A DNA stretch of 64,000 bases, from NCBI GenBank assembly GCA_021234155.1, contig JAJEKV010000008.1, positions 19,999,959-20,063,958 on the forward strand. The letters run 5' to 3'. Positions 1-12,333 of this stretch are shown one piece after another. Below the pieces are notes generated by a model. That model was not told where the DNA came from, searched no databases, and worked only from the letters and a program-made list of their open reading frames with translations. Each line of letters opens with the position of its first letter. The first letter of the stretch is position 1. The DNA is from Isoetes taiwanensis. Lineage: Eukaryota > Streptophyta > Lycopodiopsida > Isoetales > Isoetaceae. A program made the position numbers and the translations under genes.

Positions 1-151
1 CCCTCATATTATGGCATGATGCTGAGATATCATGTGAAATATGCGAGTAGGCATCTTGCGACTATTTCTGTCACTATCTACCTAATTCTGTAATTTTATA
101 AGTCTGAAATTTTGTAATTCTATAATTATGATTACTTCTACATGGCTGCAG

Positions 152-536
152 GTTGATCAAAAAGGTAGAGGTTCATCAAATTTGGGATACCCCTGCCCCA
201 GAATGGGTTGACATCCAACCGGTGGAAATGCGTTGTCCTTAACAAGAAAATGGTTCAGAGTGTGGAGTGTATACTCTTTTATCTGCACGGTGTTTTATTA
301 GGGACTTCATTCTAAATGATCTGCAAATTCATCCTGTTAAGGTATAAACATATATTGTATGATTTTCTTATGTTCATTGTGTTCATTATTTATGCTAACT
401 AGGCTACACTATGCAGGTAACCCCGGATTGGTTTGGAAAGGTTGATGTTGCAAACTGCAGTTGCACTTTCAGTATGCTACTAGGCAGGCTACATGAGGCT
501 GTGATACAGGCAAAGAAACTATCAAAGACCATCTGA
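152..536 (+). pseudogene. Ulp1-like (C48) cysteine peptidase C-terminal fragment, copy 1
   Basis: Two exons can be read: 152-341, after a CTGCAG acceptor, and 417-536, after an ATGCAG acceptor and ending in TGA. Exon 1 carries QENGSECGVYTLL, which matches the Q-x-NG-x-(D/E)-C-G-V catalytic cysteine motif of Ulp1/SENP deSUMOylating peptidases. Exon 2 supplies a short tail (VTPDWFGKVDVANCS...). The frame is open across the intron except for a TAA at 240-242, just before the motif, where a CAA glutamine is likely. The catalytic His and Asp would lie upstream, outside the window. C48 domains are often carried by plant DNA transposons, so this may be a transposon remnant and not a host protease gene. 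The same fragment recurs at 17.5 kb, which supports a mobile or duplicated origin. Confidence 0.6.
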
Positions 537-774
537 AATTTCTTCAAATTAGCTTCTGAACTTTACGTGACACCTGCTACTTGTTTAGCTTTTGAACAGC
601 TTGTTTAACTCTTGATCAATTGCTGTTGTTTGCAGCAGACTTTGCAGCAGTTGCTTTTTTTTGTTACTTCTGAATGCAATACCATGCTTATGTGTTAGTG
701 TGTTACCAGAAATACACTTTTGTATTGCCAGAAAACCAGGGCTTTAAATACAATTGTCTGAATAACAACATTTC

Positions 775-2080
775 TGGCCGAAAATACCATGGTATTTCTC
801 GCCAAAAATACCATATGAACTTAGAGGAAGGGAGTTTTTCCCTTCCTTACTCTAAGCCAGAAAAAATAACATATTTTTAGGAACTACCATGGTATTTGGC
901 CAGAACTACCATGGTATTTGGCCAGAAATACCATGGTATATGGCCAAAATACCATAGTATTCGACCTGAAATACCATGGTATTGGGTCAGAAATACAATG
1001 GTATATGCCCAGAAATACCATGGTATTAACCAGAAATACCATGGTATTGGCCAGAAATACCATGGTATTGGCCAGATATACCATGGCATATGGCCAAAAA
1101 TACAATGATATATGGCCAGAAATACCATGGTATATGGCCAGAAATACAATGGTATATGGCCATAAATACCATGGCCTTGGCCAGAAATACCATGGCCTTG
1201 GCTAGAAACACCATGGTATATGGCCAGAAATACCATAGTCTTGGCCAGAAATACCATGGTCTTGGCAAAATAAAGGATTACCAGCCAAAATAAAATATTT
1301 TTAGGAAAAATGAAGCCAGTGTTATTATAAGGCAAATAAAGGATTACACGGACTATATGCCACTATGAAGGCATTGGGCAGAAATACCATGGTATTTGGC
1401 CAGAAATACCATGGTATTATAAAAGAAATACCATGGCCTTGGTCAGAAACATCATGATATATGGCCAAAAATACCATGGTCCTGGCCAGAAATAACATAG
1501 TCTCTGCAAAAAAAAAGGATTACCAGGCAAAATAAAATATTTTTAGGAAAAATGAAGCCAGTGTTATTATAAGGCAAATAAAAGATTACGAGGACTATAT
1601 GCCACTATGAAAGCATTGGGCAGAAATACCATGGTATTGGCCAGAAATATCATGGCCTTGGCTAGAAATACCATGGTATTGGCCAGAAATTCCATGTATT
1701 GGCCAGAAACACCATGGTATATGGCCAGAAATACAATGATATAGGCCAGAAATGCCATGGCCTTGGACAGAAACACCATGGTATTGGCCAGAAATACCAT
1801 GGCCTTGGCCAGAAACACCATGGTATATGGCCAGAAATACCATGGTCCTGGCCAGAACTATCATGGTCTCGGCAAAATAAAGGATTACCAGGCAAAATAA
1901 AATATTTTTGGGAAAAATGAAGCCAGTGTTATTATAAGGCAAATAAAGGATTACGAGGACTATATGCCATCATGAAGGCCTTGGCCAGAAATACCATGGT
2001 ATTGGCCAGAAATACCATGGCAATACGGCGAAATACCACGGTCCTGGCTAGAAATACCATGGTCTCGGCAAAATAAAAGA
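775..2080 (+). repeat. Palindromic 21-bp minisatellite, copy 1
   Basis: The repeat unit is about 21 bp and combines the perfect 12-bp palindrome ATACCATGGTAT with TGGCCA and a short AGAA linker. Dense runs lie at about 885-1270, 1379-1500, 1618-1870 and 1978-2065. They are separated by a conserved ~115-bp spacer holding GGATTACCAGGCAAAATAAA and AATGAAGCCAGTGTTATTAT, which gives a higher-order structure. Because 21 is a multiple of three, all frames stay open and yield repetitive spurious peptides on both strands. Confidence 0.9.
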
Positions 2081-2083
2081 TTA

Positions 2084-2907
2084 TCAAGCAAAATAAAATA
2101 TTTTTAGGAAAAATGAGGCCAGTGTCATAATGTTATAATTATTTCGTTTGGTATTTGGGGGCAGCATTTCTGGCATGGTTTTGCCAAGATTTTGCCCCTG
2201 TATTGTATGTGAAAACGTAGTTAGACTGTATTTTTTAGATGCTTTGAGCTGCTTGTTGGCCCAGAAAGGTAGATATTCCAAAGTGGGTTGTGGGCATGTG
2301 TTTTGTTGGCGTTTCTGGGCATGGTACCATGATAGAAGGCATATGGGCATGTCTGCTGGGCAGACACGTGCGGATGGCATGCCAATGGGCAGATGGCTGA
2401 ATCCGGTTGCTATGAGGGCTGAAACCGGTTGAATCCAGTTGCTATGAGAACGATACATGGGCGGGTTGTTGAGGGGCGGCTTCTTGATTCGATTTCTGCA
2501 CATACCGCAATCTGTATGTAGAGGGGCGGCTGTATTTAGAGGCAATCTGTGACCGGTTCAATCTGTATTTAGAGTGGTTTTGAGGCCACGGCAGACAGGT
2601 TTTGAGATTGTTTGAGAGTCCGGTCACGCCACATAATAGCGGCAGTTTTGAAGATAGCTTCTAATAGCGGCAGTTTTGATGGTTTCTGATAGCGGCACTT
2701 AGCAGAGGCATTCCAAGGTTATCCCATGAAGCAAAGGAATTTCTAAATGGTTTAGGGGTTCTGGTGAGGCCGGAATGGCCTGGAGGTTCGATTCCTCCAG
2801 CCCAGGTTCTTTTGGCCAGGCAGTTTCTTGCCTCAGGCTTGATCGATGGTGAGACCATGGTACCAGGCTGGCAGAGATTCTGGCAGAGATTATAGGTGCA
2901 GGCTGGC
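2084..2907. other. Gene-free 3' part of duplicated segment A
   Basis: No convincing coding sequence is seen. The stretch holds short direct repeats (GAGGGGCGGC twice; AATAGCGGCAGTTTTGA several times around 2635-2690). It also has a perfect stem, CTGGAGG/CCTCCAG, around a TTCGATT loop near 2783-2803. That stem looks like a tRNA T-arm with a good B-box (GGTTCGATTCC), but no full tRNA cloverleaf can be drawn. The same stem is in copy 2 near 20635. Confidence 0.5.
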
Positions 2908-4044
2908 AGAAGCTAAATTTAGATCTACAAGACAATCAATATCTAGCACAGATAATATGGCTAAGAAATAGACATGGTTAAGAAATCGAAATGTGTAAAG
3001 TGAATAATATAGCAATACATCATAAAGAGCATATACTGGTATGAGTTAGAACCAGTTGCATCAATATAGAAAATGTACACAGAGATAGAAGACATAGGCA
3101 GACTACCAGTAAAATAGAAAATGGAGGTAGTAAAGGTAAGAATTAGATCTGAAGGCCAAGTTAAATTCAGCAAATAAATTAGAGCTAGAAGAAGAAAATA
3201 ATTAAAGGCTAGAAACCTGATTAATATTGTCGCCATCATTTTTGTTGACAGGGGTGCTTGCTAGAGTTGCTGGAACATCCATGCTACGATTTACTGGCGG
3301 ATTGGAAGGGTAGAGCTTGCAATCCTGAGGCCGAGCTTTGCTATCAAAGCGACATCGCCATAATGGGGTATTCTCGAGGCCGATTCAAGCCTGGCGGATC
3401 ATAACAAAGATGGCGGGAGAAATAGAGAAATAAGGATTTCGTTTTTGTTATAAGGCAACAAAACACGGATGTCGACCCTTAACAAAACATTCTGCCAGAT
3501 AAGTTTACGTCTCCGGCCATGGCGAGCAGCGTGAAGAAAATTTCTAGCCCTAAAATTTTTTTCCATTATTTCTGATATCCAAAAAAATGTCTGAATTAAA
3601 AAAGGTTAAAAATGTAAGTTCGGCCTATATTTCAAGAAAATTCTAAGGTTAAATATAGTATAGCTTAGATACAATAGCAACATGGCCGAGGTCATAAGGA
3701 TTTGCTAAAATGTAGAGCCGAATGGATAAAAACCATAAATTTGAAGTAGGCTCGACTGCAGATAGTTAATGAGAAATAATTCAAGGTGGGTACCAATGAC
3801 ATTTGAGCAGTGGTCCAATGGTCAATATTAGTTGTGGAAGAAGCTGCCTTGTTAATGTAAGAAGATTTTAGATACAGCTAGAAAAAAGGCCCAAGGAGTT
3901 CACACATTTGTAGCCACGTAGTGTAGCAGACTAAAGACCTTTAGGATGTATGACATTTTCAAGTTTTAACTATTATGCTTAGGATTCATATATCCACATG
4001 GTAATCATAGAAAAGGCTAGGCTTCAATATCCAATATACTACAT
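2908..4044 (+). repeat. Duplicated segment D, copy 1
   Basis: About 1.14 kb is repeated at 11200-12333 with very high identity. The shared part begins AGAAGCTAAATTTAGATCTA and ends near ATATCCAATATACTA. In copy 2 the end runs into a tract of about 18 A residues, which could mean a retrotransposed origin, but no coding domain is recognisable. Differences cluster at CG-containing spots (around 3354-3420 versus 11641-11710). Confidence 0.85.
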
Positions 4045-5939
4045 AAAAAAACCCTTCCACCTACCGTAGGTTAGGTGGCCCCTTTTAGATAGGAATTTAT
4101 CTAAAATGCAAATATAGTTACAAGAGGGAGAGTAGGGCCCTGTTGTAACACAGGGGCCCTACCTAATCCCGTATAAAAACAACTCTTAGAAAATAGAACT
4201 TACAGGATCTTTTTTGAGTGATCTCTTTATGTCTTCAATATCATATTGTAATCCAGGGGACTGATGTCAATTAGTATCCGGAACCAACCCGTTGTTGTAA
4301 CATGCTAAGCTAGGTACATATAGGAGATGTTTCAACAGTCAATAACATCTTGATGATGTCTGTTTGAGAAATCCAAGGCATAAAAGTGTAAAAGTTTATT
4401 CAATGATGCATAACCAGCCATGGGAAAACTCTTTCCATAAAACCCACAGCTGGTGGAATGTATATTCAGTACACCATCTCATTGATGCAAATAGAACTTT
4501 CAGATTCAGATTGAAATGCAGAAAATTCATTATTGTACCTCCTTGCTCTTGATCCAAGCCCTTAAGGTTTGTACAGCAAAACTGAAGTTTGATATCATGC
4601 AATTAGTCATCCTTGAGAATAATAGGCTCCTTAATTCAGAAGGAAACGAAGTCCATATCATCATTTTGCAGTTTATGTGCTATGTTCTGCGTAAAATAAA
4701 AAACAGTGGTTAGAAAGTAGCATAATATAGAAGATAACACCTGACCTCAAATCAAGGATCTAGGTTAAACCTAGAAACTGAAATAACATTAAAAAACCCC
4801 TTTTAAGCCTGATTTACATCAGACATTTAAGACCTCTAAGTCCATTTGGACATAAAAGCCTTTTAACTGCAGTCCTGAACTAGATACAGGTGATTATTTG
4901 AGATATCATTTTACAAAAAATACAAGATATGATCCGAAGAGTCAGATATACAAAACTAAGTTAAGAAGTAATAACTATTCTAAGGAATAAGACGAGATAG
5001 AATAAGATAACAGTAGATAAGCTTTTAAGTTTAAAGACTACGGATTACTTCCATTCAAGAGAGGGCCACAAGCTTGGAAAAAATATATTAGATACTGAAC
5101 CATTAATAGGAGAGAAGAGACCCTTTTATATTTCATAAAAACGTTGAAATTCAAACAGATATAAGATAATTTTTTTAAAAAAGCTTAGCAAATATACGTA
5201 AGTTGTAGTTTTGATCTTAAGTAGAGAGACTAGCAGTAGTACAAGGACACAAAATACCATCATACTTTCACTAGGATGGCTGCTAGAAATTAAGGCACGA
5301 TTGCAATAACAGATAAAAGCAGAAAAAATATTGAAGTAATAGTTTCCAAAACAATGTGTTCCACTCCAAGTAAAGAAATAGTGTTCTGTTGTACACTCAG
5401 GTCTGCAAGTCTTGTTCAAGCAAAATAACCTTTTGCCCAAACTGCCATGATAAAAACTTCACGTGGAGGAACAATTTGGTTACCTGCAGTGGAACCAAGT
5501 GCAAGTTAGCCAGGAACTGGGTAAATGCACAAGCCACAAAACAGGTAAGCAATAAACTTGTTCGGCTTAACGCCCTTCACCAACAAAGTTTTGTTAGCTA
5601 TAGAGTTCCATGAAAAATACCAGAATACAACATCAAATGCATATAAAAAACCTTTTGGTGGCATGCACAAAATTAGACCATTGAAATCTAGATCCAGACA
5701 AACCAGCTATAGAGAATGGGAATAGAGCTCCCATGTAGCTCATCCTAACTAAAGAACCTTATTTAGCAAGTCAGTTTACGATTAGGAAAGAAACTAAAGC
5801 AAATAAGAGAGCAATATAGAGGTAACCATGGTGTACTCTGTGCATAGACCAGCGGAGCTCAGTATACATGTAGTAAAAAGCTGGTAAATCAAAGATCTAA
5901 AGAGCTATTACTAATCTATAACTAGAATTAAGAGAAAGG
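4045..5939. other. Gene-free AT-rich stretch
   Basis: No coding exon is recognised. A strong inverted repeat at 4132-4162 (GTAGGGCCC ... GGGCCCTAC) stands 10 bases before a TATAAAAAC motif, resembling a small LTR or promoter remnant. A dispersed repeat at about 5440-5610 is related to 31270-31440. The remaining sequence is featureless to me. Confidence 0.4.
5440..5610 (+). repeat. Dispersed repeat, member 1
   Basis: Blocks such as GGTTACCTGCAGTGGA, GGTAAATGCACAAGCCAC and CGGCTTAACGCCCTTC occur in the same order at 31270-31440, with intervening divergence. It is a low-copy dispersed repeat of unknown class. Confidence 0.65.
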
Positions 5940-6088
5940 AAAACACTAAATATCTGTGACAGTTGGATCAGCTGAAAGCTTTGTCGAAGGAAATATGTGA
6001 GACAATAATACTGCAACAGTATAAGGTGTGGACAGAAAGACCCTCAAGAGATAGCATGTTTGCAAAATGATGAGCAGATCAGACTTGG

Positions 6089-9000
6089 ATAAATATGTAG
6101 CAAAATAACAGGGGGTTCCAGGGGGATTTGATATAGATATAATTCTTGAAACCATAGACCATATCTCTAAAACAATTCAATGGGTTATTATAAAAAAAAC
6201 ATAGATTTAAGATAAAAAATAGTCACATTAGCTCACTGGTTAGATTGGTTAAAGTAGTCGTATTAGGACATTGAGTTATTTTGGTAGAGGTTGAATGCAA
6301 TTTATTATTCTATTAGTATAGAGGCTCGTTATACCATCAAAACCTTAGGCAAACTTCATTGATTCGACATCTTAAAATCATGGCGTCCCCAATCATAATT
6401 GAGCATAATCGAAGCGAGAGGTGTCAAGAAGCTCCAACATACTGACCGGGCCATAGGATTGGTGAGATCCGGATGGGATTATTTGTGGTAGTCGGGGGTG
6501 CACCTCGTTTAGAATATGTAGCAAAATAACAGGGGGTTCCAGGGGGATTTGATATAGATATAATTCTTGAAACCATAGACCATATCTCTAAAACAATTCA
6601 ATGGGTTATTATAAAAAAAACATAGATTTAAGATAAAAAATAGTCACATTAGCTCACTGGTTAGATTGGTTAAAGTAGTCGTATTAGGACATTGAGTTAT
6701 TTTGGTAGAGGTTGAATCCCCAGTATTTCCACCGTATAGAGGCTCGTTATACCATCAAAACCTTAGGCAAACTCGTATTCGACATCTTAAAATCATAGGC
6801 GTCCCCAATCATAATTGAGCATAATCGAAACGAGAGGTGTCAAGAAGCTCCAACATACAGTCTGCGCCATAGGATTGACAGATCCGACGACTGTGGTAGT
6901 CCAGGGTGCACCTCGTTTAGAATATGTAGCAAAATAATAGGGGGTTCCAGACCGTATAGAGGCTCGTTATACCATCAAAACCTAAAGCAAACTCGTATTC
7001 GACATCTTAAAATCATAGGCGTCCCCAATCATAATTGAGCATAATCGAAACGAGAGGTGTCAAGAAGCTCCATCATACGGCCGGGCCATAGGATTGGTAG
7101 ATCCGACGGCCGTGGTAGTCCCATGGTGCACCTCGTTTAGAATATGTAGCAAAATAACAGGGGGGGGGGGGATTTGATATAGATATAATTCTTGAAACCA
7201 TAGACCATATCTCTAAAACAATTCAATGGGTTATTATAAAAAAAACATAGATTTAAGATAAAAAATAGTCACATTAGCTCACTGGTTAGATTGGTTAAAG
7301 TAGTAATTATTAGGACATTGAGTTATTTTGGTAGAGGTTGAATATTTCATATTTCACCGTATAGAGGCTCGTTATACCATCAAAACCTTAGGCAAACTTC
7401 ATTGATTCGACATCTTAAAATCATAGGCGTCCCCAATCATAATTGAGCATAATCGAAACGAGAGGTGTCAAGAAGCTCCAACATACGGTCATAGCGCCAT
7501 AGGATCCGACGAGATCCGTGGGTAGTGGTAGTCGAGTGCACCCTCGTTTAGAATATGTAGCAAAATAATAGGGGTTCGTAGTTTGATATAGTATAGAGGC
7601 TCGTTATACCATCAAAACCTTATAAAAGCAAACCAGATTTAAGATCGACATCTTAAAATCATTGGTTAAAACGTCCCCAATCATAATTGAGCATAATCGA
7701 ACGCGAGAGGTGTCAAGAAGCTCCAACATACGACATCTTAAATCACGGGCCATAGGATTGACAGATCCGACGGGGCGTAGTCCAGGGTGCACCTCGTTTA
7801 GAATATGTAGCAAAATAATAGGGGGTTCCAGACCGTATAGAGGCTCGTTATACCATCAAAACCTAAAGCAAACTCGTATTCGACATCTTAAAATCATAGG
7901 CGTCCCCAATCATAATTGAGCATAATCGAAACGAGAGGTGTCAAGAAGCTCCATCATACTGATCCGGGCCATAGGATTGTGGAGATCCACGATCGTGGTA
8001 GTCCAGGGTGCACCTCGTTTAGAATATGTAGCAAAATAACAGGGGGTTCCAGGGGGATTTGATATAGATATAATTCTTGAAACCATAGACCATATCTCTA
8101 AAACAATTCAATGGGTTATTATAAAAAAAACATAGATTTAAGATAAAAAATAGTCACATTAGCTCACTGGTTAGATTGGTTAAAGTAGTCGTATTAGGAC
8201 ATTGAGTTATTTTGGTAGAGGTTCGAATCCCCGTATTTCACCGTATAGAGGCTCGTTATACCATCAAAACCTTAGGCAAACTCGTATTCGACATCTTAAA
8301 ATCATAGGCGTCCCCAATCATAATTGAGCATAATCGAAACGAGAGGTGTCAAGAAGCTCCAACATACAGTCTGCGCCATAGGATTGACAGATCCGACGAA
8401 ACGTGGTAGTCCGAGGTGCACCTCGTTTAGAATATGTAGCAAAATAATAGGGGTTCGGGATTTGTATAGAGGCTCGTTATACCATCAAAACCTAAAAAGC
8501 AAACTTCGTATTCGACATCTTAAAATCATAGGCGTCCCCAATCATAATTGAGCATAATCGATTGGTGCGAGAGGTGTCAAGAAGCTCCATCATTTGATCA
8601 CGGGCCATAGGATTGACAGATCCGACGACTGTGGTAGTCCAGGGTGCACCTCGTTTAGAATATGTAGCAAAATAACAGGGGGTTCCAGGGGGATTTGATA
8701 TAGATATAATTCTTGAAACCATAGACCATATCTCTAAAACAATTCAATGGGTTATTATAAAAAAAACATAGATTTAAGATAAAAAATAGTCACATTAGCT
8801 CACTGGTTAGATTGGTTAAAGTAGTCGTATTAGGACATTGAGTTATTTTGGTAGAGGTTGAATCCCGTATTTCACTATTATAGAGGCTCGTTATACCATC
8901 AAAACCTTAGGCAAACTCGTGATTCACATCTTAAAATCATAGGCGTCCCCAATCATAATTGAGCATAATCTAGATAGGAATTTATCTAAATGCAAAAACG

Positions 9001-10763
9001 AGAGGTGTCAAGAAGCTCCAACATACATAGATTGGCCATAGGATTGAAAGATCCACGAAGCGTGGTAGTCCGTTGGGGTGCACCTCGTTTAGAATATGTA
9101 GCAAAATAATAGGGGTTCAGGCCATTATAGAGGCTCGTTATACCATCAAAACCTAAAGCAAACTCAGATTCGACATCTTAAAATCATAGGTCCCCAATCA
9201 TAATTGAGCATAATCGAAACGAGAGGTGTCAAGAAGCTCCATCATACACGGGCCATAGGATTGACAGTTTGATCCGACGCCGTGGTAGTCCGTGGTGCAC
9301 CTCGTTTAGAATATGTAGCAAAATAACGTGGGGGTTCGATATAGATATAATTCTTGAAACCATAGACCATATCTCTAAAACAATTCAATGGGTTATTATA
9401 AAAAAACATAGATTTAAGATAAAAAAATAGTCACATTAGCTCATTTTGGTTAGATTGGTTAAAGTAGTCGTATTAGGACATTGAGTTATTTTGGTAGAGG
9501 TTCGAAATCCCAGTATTTCAAATCAGTATAGAGGCTCGTTATACCATCAAAACCTTAGGCAAACTTCAGATTCGACATCTTAAAATCATAGGCGTCCCCA
9601 ATCATAATTGAGCATAATCAAAGCGAGAGGTGTCAAGAAGCTCCAACATCTGATTATTTGAGCCATAGGATTGACAGATCCATCGTGGGTAGTCCGTGGT
9701 GCACCTCGTTTAGAATATGTAGCAAAATAATAGGGGTTCGAGACAGTATAGAGGCTCGTTATACCATCAAAACCTAAAAAGCAAACTTCGTGATTCGACA
9801 TCTTAAAATCATAGGCGTCCCCAATCATAATTGAGCATAATCAAAGCGAGAGGTGTCAAGAAGCTCCATCATACGGTCCGGGCCATAGGATTGGCAGAAA
9901 GTCAAAAAACGGTGGTAGTCGAGGTGCACCTCGTTTAGAATATGTAGCAAAATAACAGGGGGTTCCAGGGGGATTTGATATAGATATAATTCTTGAAACC
10001 ATAGACCATATCTCTAAAACAATTCAATGGGTTATTATAAAAAAAACATAGATTTAAGATAAAAAATAGTCACATTAGCTCACTGGTTAGATTGGTTAAA
10101 GTAGTCGTATTAGGACATTGAGTTATTTTGGTAGAGGTTCGAATCCCCGTATTTCACCGTATAGAGGCTCGTTATACCATCAAAACCTTAGGCAAACTCG
10201 TATTCGACATCTTAAAATCATAGGCGTCCCCAATCATAATTGAGCATAATCGAAACGAGAGGTGTCAAGAAGCTCCAACATACAGATCTGGGCCATAGGA
10301 TTGACAGATCCGAACGACGTGGTAGTCCGAGTGCACCTCGTTTAGAATATGTAGCAAAATAAAGGGGTTCTTTGGGGATTTGATATAGATATAATTCTTG
10401 AAACCATAGACCATATCTCTAAAACAATTCAATGGGTTATTATAAAAAAAACATAGATTTAAGATAAAAATAGTCACATTAGCTCACTTTGGTTAGATTG
10501 GTTAAAGTACTAAAGTATTAGGACATTGAGTTATTTTGGTAGAGGTTCGAATCCCCGTATTTCACCGTATAGAGGCTCGTTATACCATCAAAACCTTAGG
10601 CAAACTCGTATTCGACATCTTAAAATCATAGGCGTCCCCAATCATAATTGAGCATAATCGAAACGAGAGGTGTCAAGAAGCTCCAACATACAGTCTGGGC
10701 CATAGGATTGACAGATCCGACGACTGTGGTAGTCCAGGGTGCACCTCGTTTAGAATATGTAGC
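6089..10763 (+). repeat. Tandem array of alternating ~410-bp and ~220-bp units
   Basis: The marker TATAGAGGCTCGTTATACC appears 14 times (about 6317, 6734, 6954, 7353, 7583, 7835, 8244, 8464, 8878, 9125, 9530, 9747, 10159, 10567). Spacings fall into two classes, ~400-417 and ~217-252 bp, mostly alternating. Long units hold an extra ~195-bp block beginning GGGATTTGATATAGATATAA and ending ATTTCACC; short units lack it. The rest (TTAGAATATGTAGCAAAATA, CATCTTAAAATCATAGGCG, GAGAGGTGTCAAGAAGCTCC) is common. Copies are near-identical apart from variable spots at CG-containing words. Small reading frames inside are chance products. The array ends abruptly at ATGTAGC/AATGCG. Confidence 0.9.
8051..8243 (+). 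repeat. tRNA-promoter-like (SINE-like) module of the long array unit
   Basis: This representative of the long-unit-specific block has TAGCTCACTGG at 8160, close to the Pol III A box. GGTTCGAATCC at 8220, an exact B box, follows 60 bp downstream. This A-box/B-box arrangement is typical of tRNA-derived SINE heads. No poly(A) or LINE-like tail is evident. The B box is intact in some units (8220, about 10137, about 10543) and has lost its CG in others. Confidence 0.55.
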
Positions 10764-11199
10764 AATGCGTTACAAGAGTGCAATGAAGCAGCCTATCTGG
10801 TGCCATAAATGCCTAGATCAATTAAACAAATTAGATGCAGTGAGAGCCAGAGTTTACTAAATCTGATGCCTATTCAGTATATTTGCAGAAATAGCAACAT
10901 CAAAATCTGCCATTAATTCAAAATAATGACAATCAATACGTTGGGCTTAAATTTTAAGGAAGCAACAAACTGATAAAGTCTGGAAAAGCAAAGGGTTAAC
11001 TGTAATCTAATCTAAGAAAGGGAATATTACTGTTGTGCCACTGTGTCTATGGATCAAGACAATAAGTCTGCCTGGAATCACATTAGTATCTAATAGCCAG
11101 CTTTTGGAACATGTAGGCCAGTTAATGCATCCACTGAACAAAGCGATTGAAAAATGTACTTAGAGCCAATGATGGAAAATACACAAGCTGTTATGGTAG
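10764..11199. other. Short gene-free spacer between array and segment D2
   Basis: The sequence is AT-rich and unique within the window. Nothing coding or regulatory is recognisable. Confidence 0.4.
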
Positions 11200-12333
11200 A
11201 AGCTAAATTTAGATCTACAAGACAATCAATATCTAGCACAGATAATATGGCTAAGAAATAGACATGGTTAAGAAATCGAACTGTGTAAAGTGAATAATAT
11301 AGCAATACATCATAAAGAGCATATACTGGTATGAGTTAGAACCAGTTGCATCAATATAGAAAATGTACACAGAGATAGAAGACATAGGCAGACTATCAGT
11401 GAAATAGAAAATGGAGGTAGTAAAGGTAAGAATTAGATCTGAAGGCCAAGTTAAATTCAGCAAATAAATTAGAGCTAGAAGAAGAAAATAATTAAAGGCT
11501 AGAAACCTGATTAATATTGTCGCCATCATTTTTGTTGACAGGGGTGCTTGCTAGAGTTGCTGGAACATCCATGCTACGATTTACTGGCGGATTGGAAGGG
11601 TAGAGCTTGCAATCCTGAGGCCGAGCTTTGCTATCAAAGCGACATGCGCCATACACAGGGTATTCTCAGACTGATTCAAGCTGGCCGGATCATAACAGTA
11701 GGCAGGAGAAATAGAGAAATAAGGATTTCGTTTTTGTTATAAGGCAACAAAACACGGATGTCGACCCTTAACAAAACATTCTGCCAGATAAGTTTACGTC
11801 TCCGGCCATGGCGAGCAGCGTGAAGAAAATTTCTAGCCCTAAAATTTTTTTCCATTATTTCTGATATCCAAAAAAATGTCTGAATTAAAAAAGGTTAAAA
11901 ATGTAAGTTCGGCCTATATTTCAAGAAAATTCTAAGGTTAAATATAGTATAGCTTAGATACAATAGCAACATGGCCGAGGTCATAAGGATTTGCTAAAAT
12001 GTAGAGCCGAATGGATAAAAACCATAAATTTGAAGTAGGTTCGACTGCAGATAGTTAATGAGAAATAATTCAAGGTGGGTACCAATGACATTTGAGCAGT
12101 GGTCCAATGGTCAATATTAGTTGTGGAAGAAGCTGCCTTGTTAATGTAAGAAGATTTTAGATACAGCTAGAAAAAAGGCCCAAGGAGTTCACACATTTGT
12201 AGCCATGTAGTGTAGCAGACTAAAGACCTTTAGGATGTATGACATTTTCAAGTTTTAACTATTATGCTTAGGATCCATATATCCACATGGTAATCATAGA
12301 AAAGGCTAGGCTTCAATATCCAATATACTAAAA
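11200..12333 (+). repeat. Duplicated segment D, copy 2
   Basis: This is the second copy of the 2908-4044 segment, same orientation, ending in a run of about 18 A residues. Here it is not adjacent to segment A, unlike copy 1. Confidence 0.85.

Larger units (their letters stand above)
160..2910 (+). repeat. Segmental duplication A, copy 1
   Basis: This stretch is repeated almost base for base at 17504-20775. It contains the Ulp1-like fragment, a T-rich linker, the minisatellite clusters and a non-coding 3' part (2.08-2.9 kb). Homology stops at GCAGAGATTATAGGTGCAGG followed by GCTGGCAG. Here segment D follows immediately; in copy 2 unrelated sequence follows. Copies differ by a 19-bp deletion in the Ulp1 exon 2, a MITE insertion in copy 2, and small changes clustered at CG sites. 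Confidence 0.9.

Noticed and set aside
877-1942. Long open frames on both strands with YHGI and MVFLA-type repeats
   Set aside because: They are translations of the 21-bp minisatellite, which keeps every frame open; no conserved domain and no start context.
2750-2815. tRNA gene
   Set aside because: Only a T-arm-like stem and B box are present; no acceptor, D-arm or anticodon stem can be drawn.
2961-3239. 92-codon hydrophobic frame, also present at 11251-11529
   Set aside because: It lies inside duplicated segment D, is AT-driven, and shows no recognisable domain or promoter; the duplicate identity reflects recent copying, not selection.
6089-10763. CRISPR-like regular repeats
   Set aside because: Units are 220-410 bp and contiguous, without unique spacers, in a eukaryotic genome; this is a tandem array.
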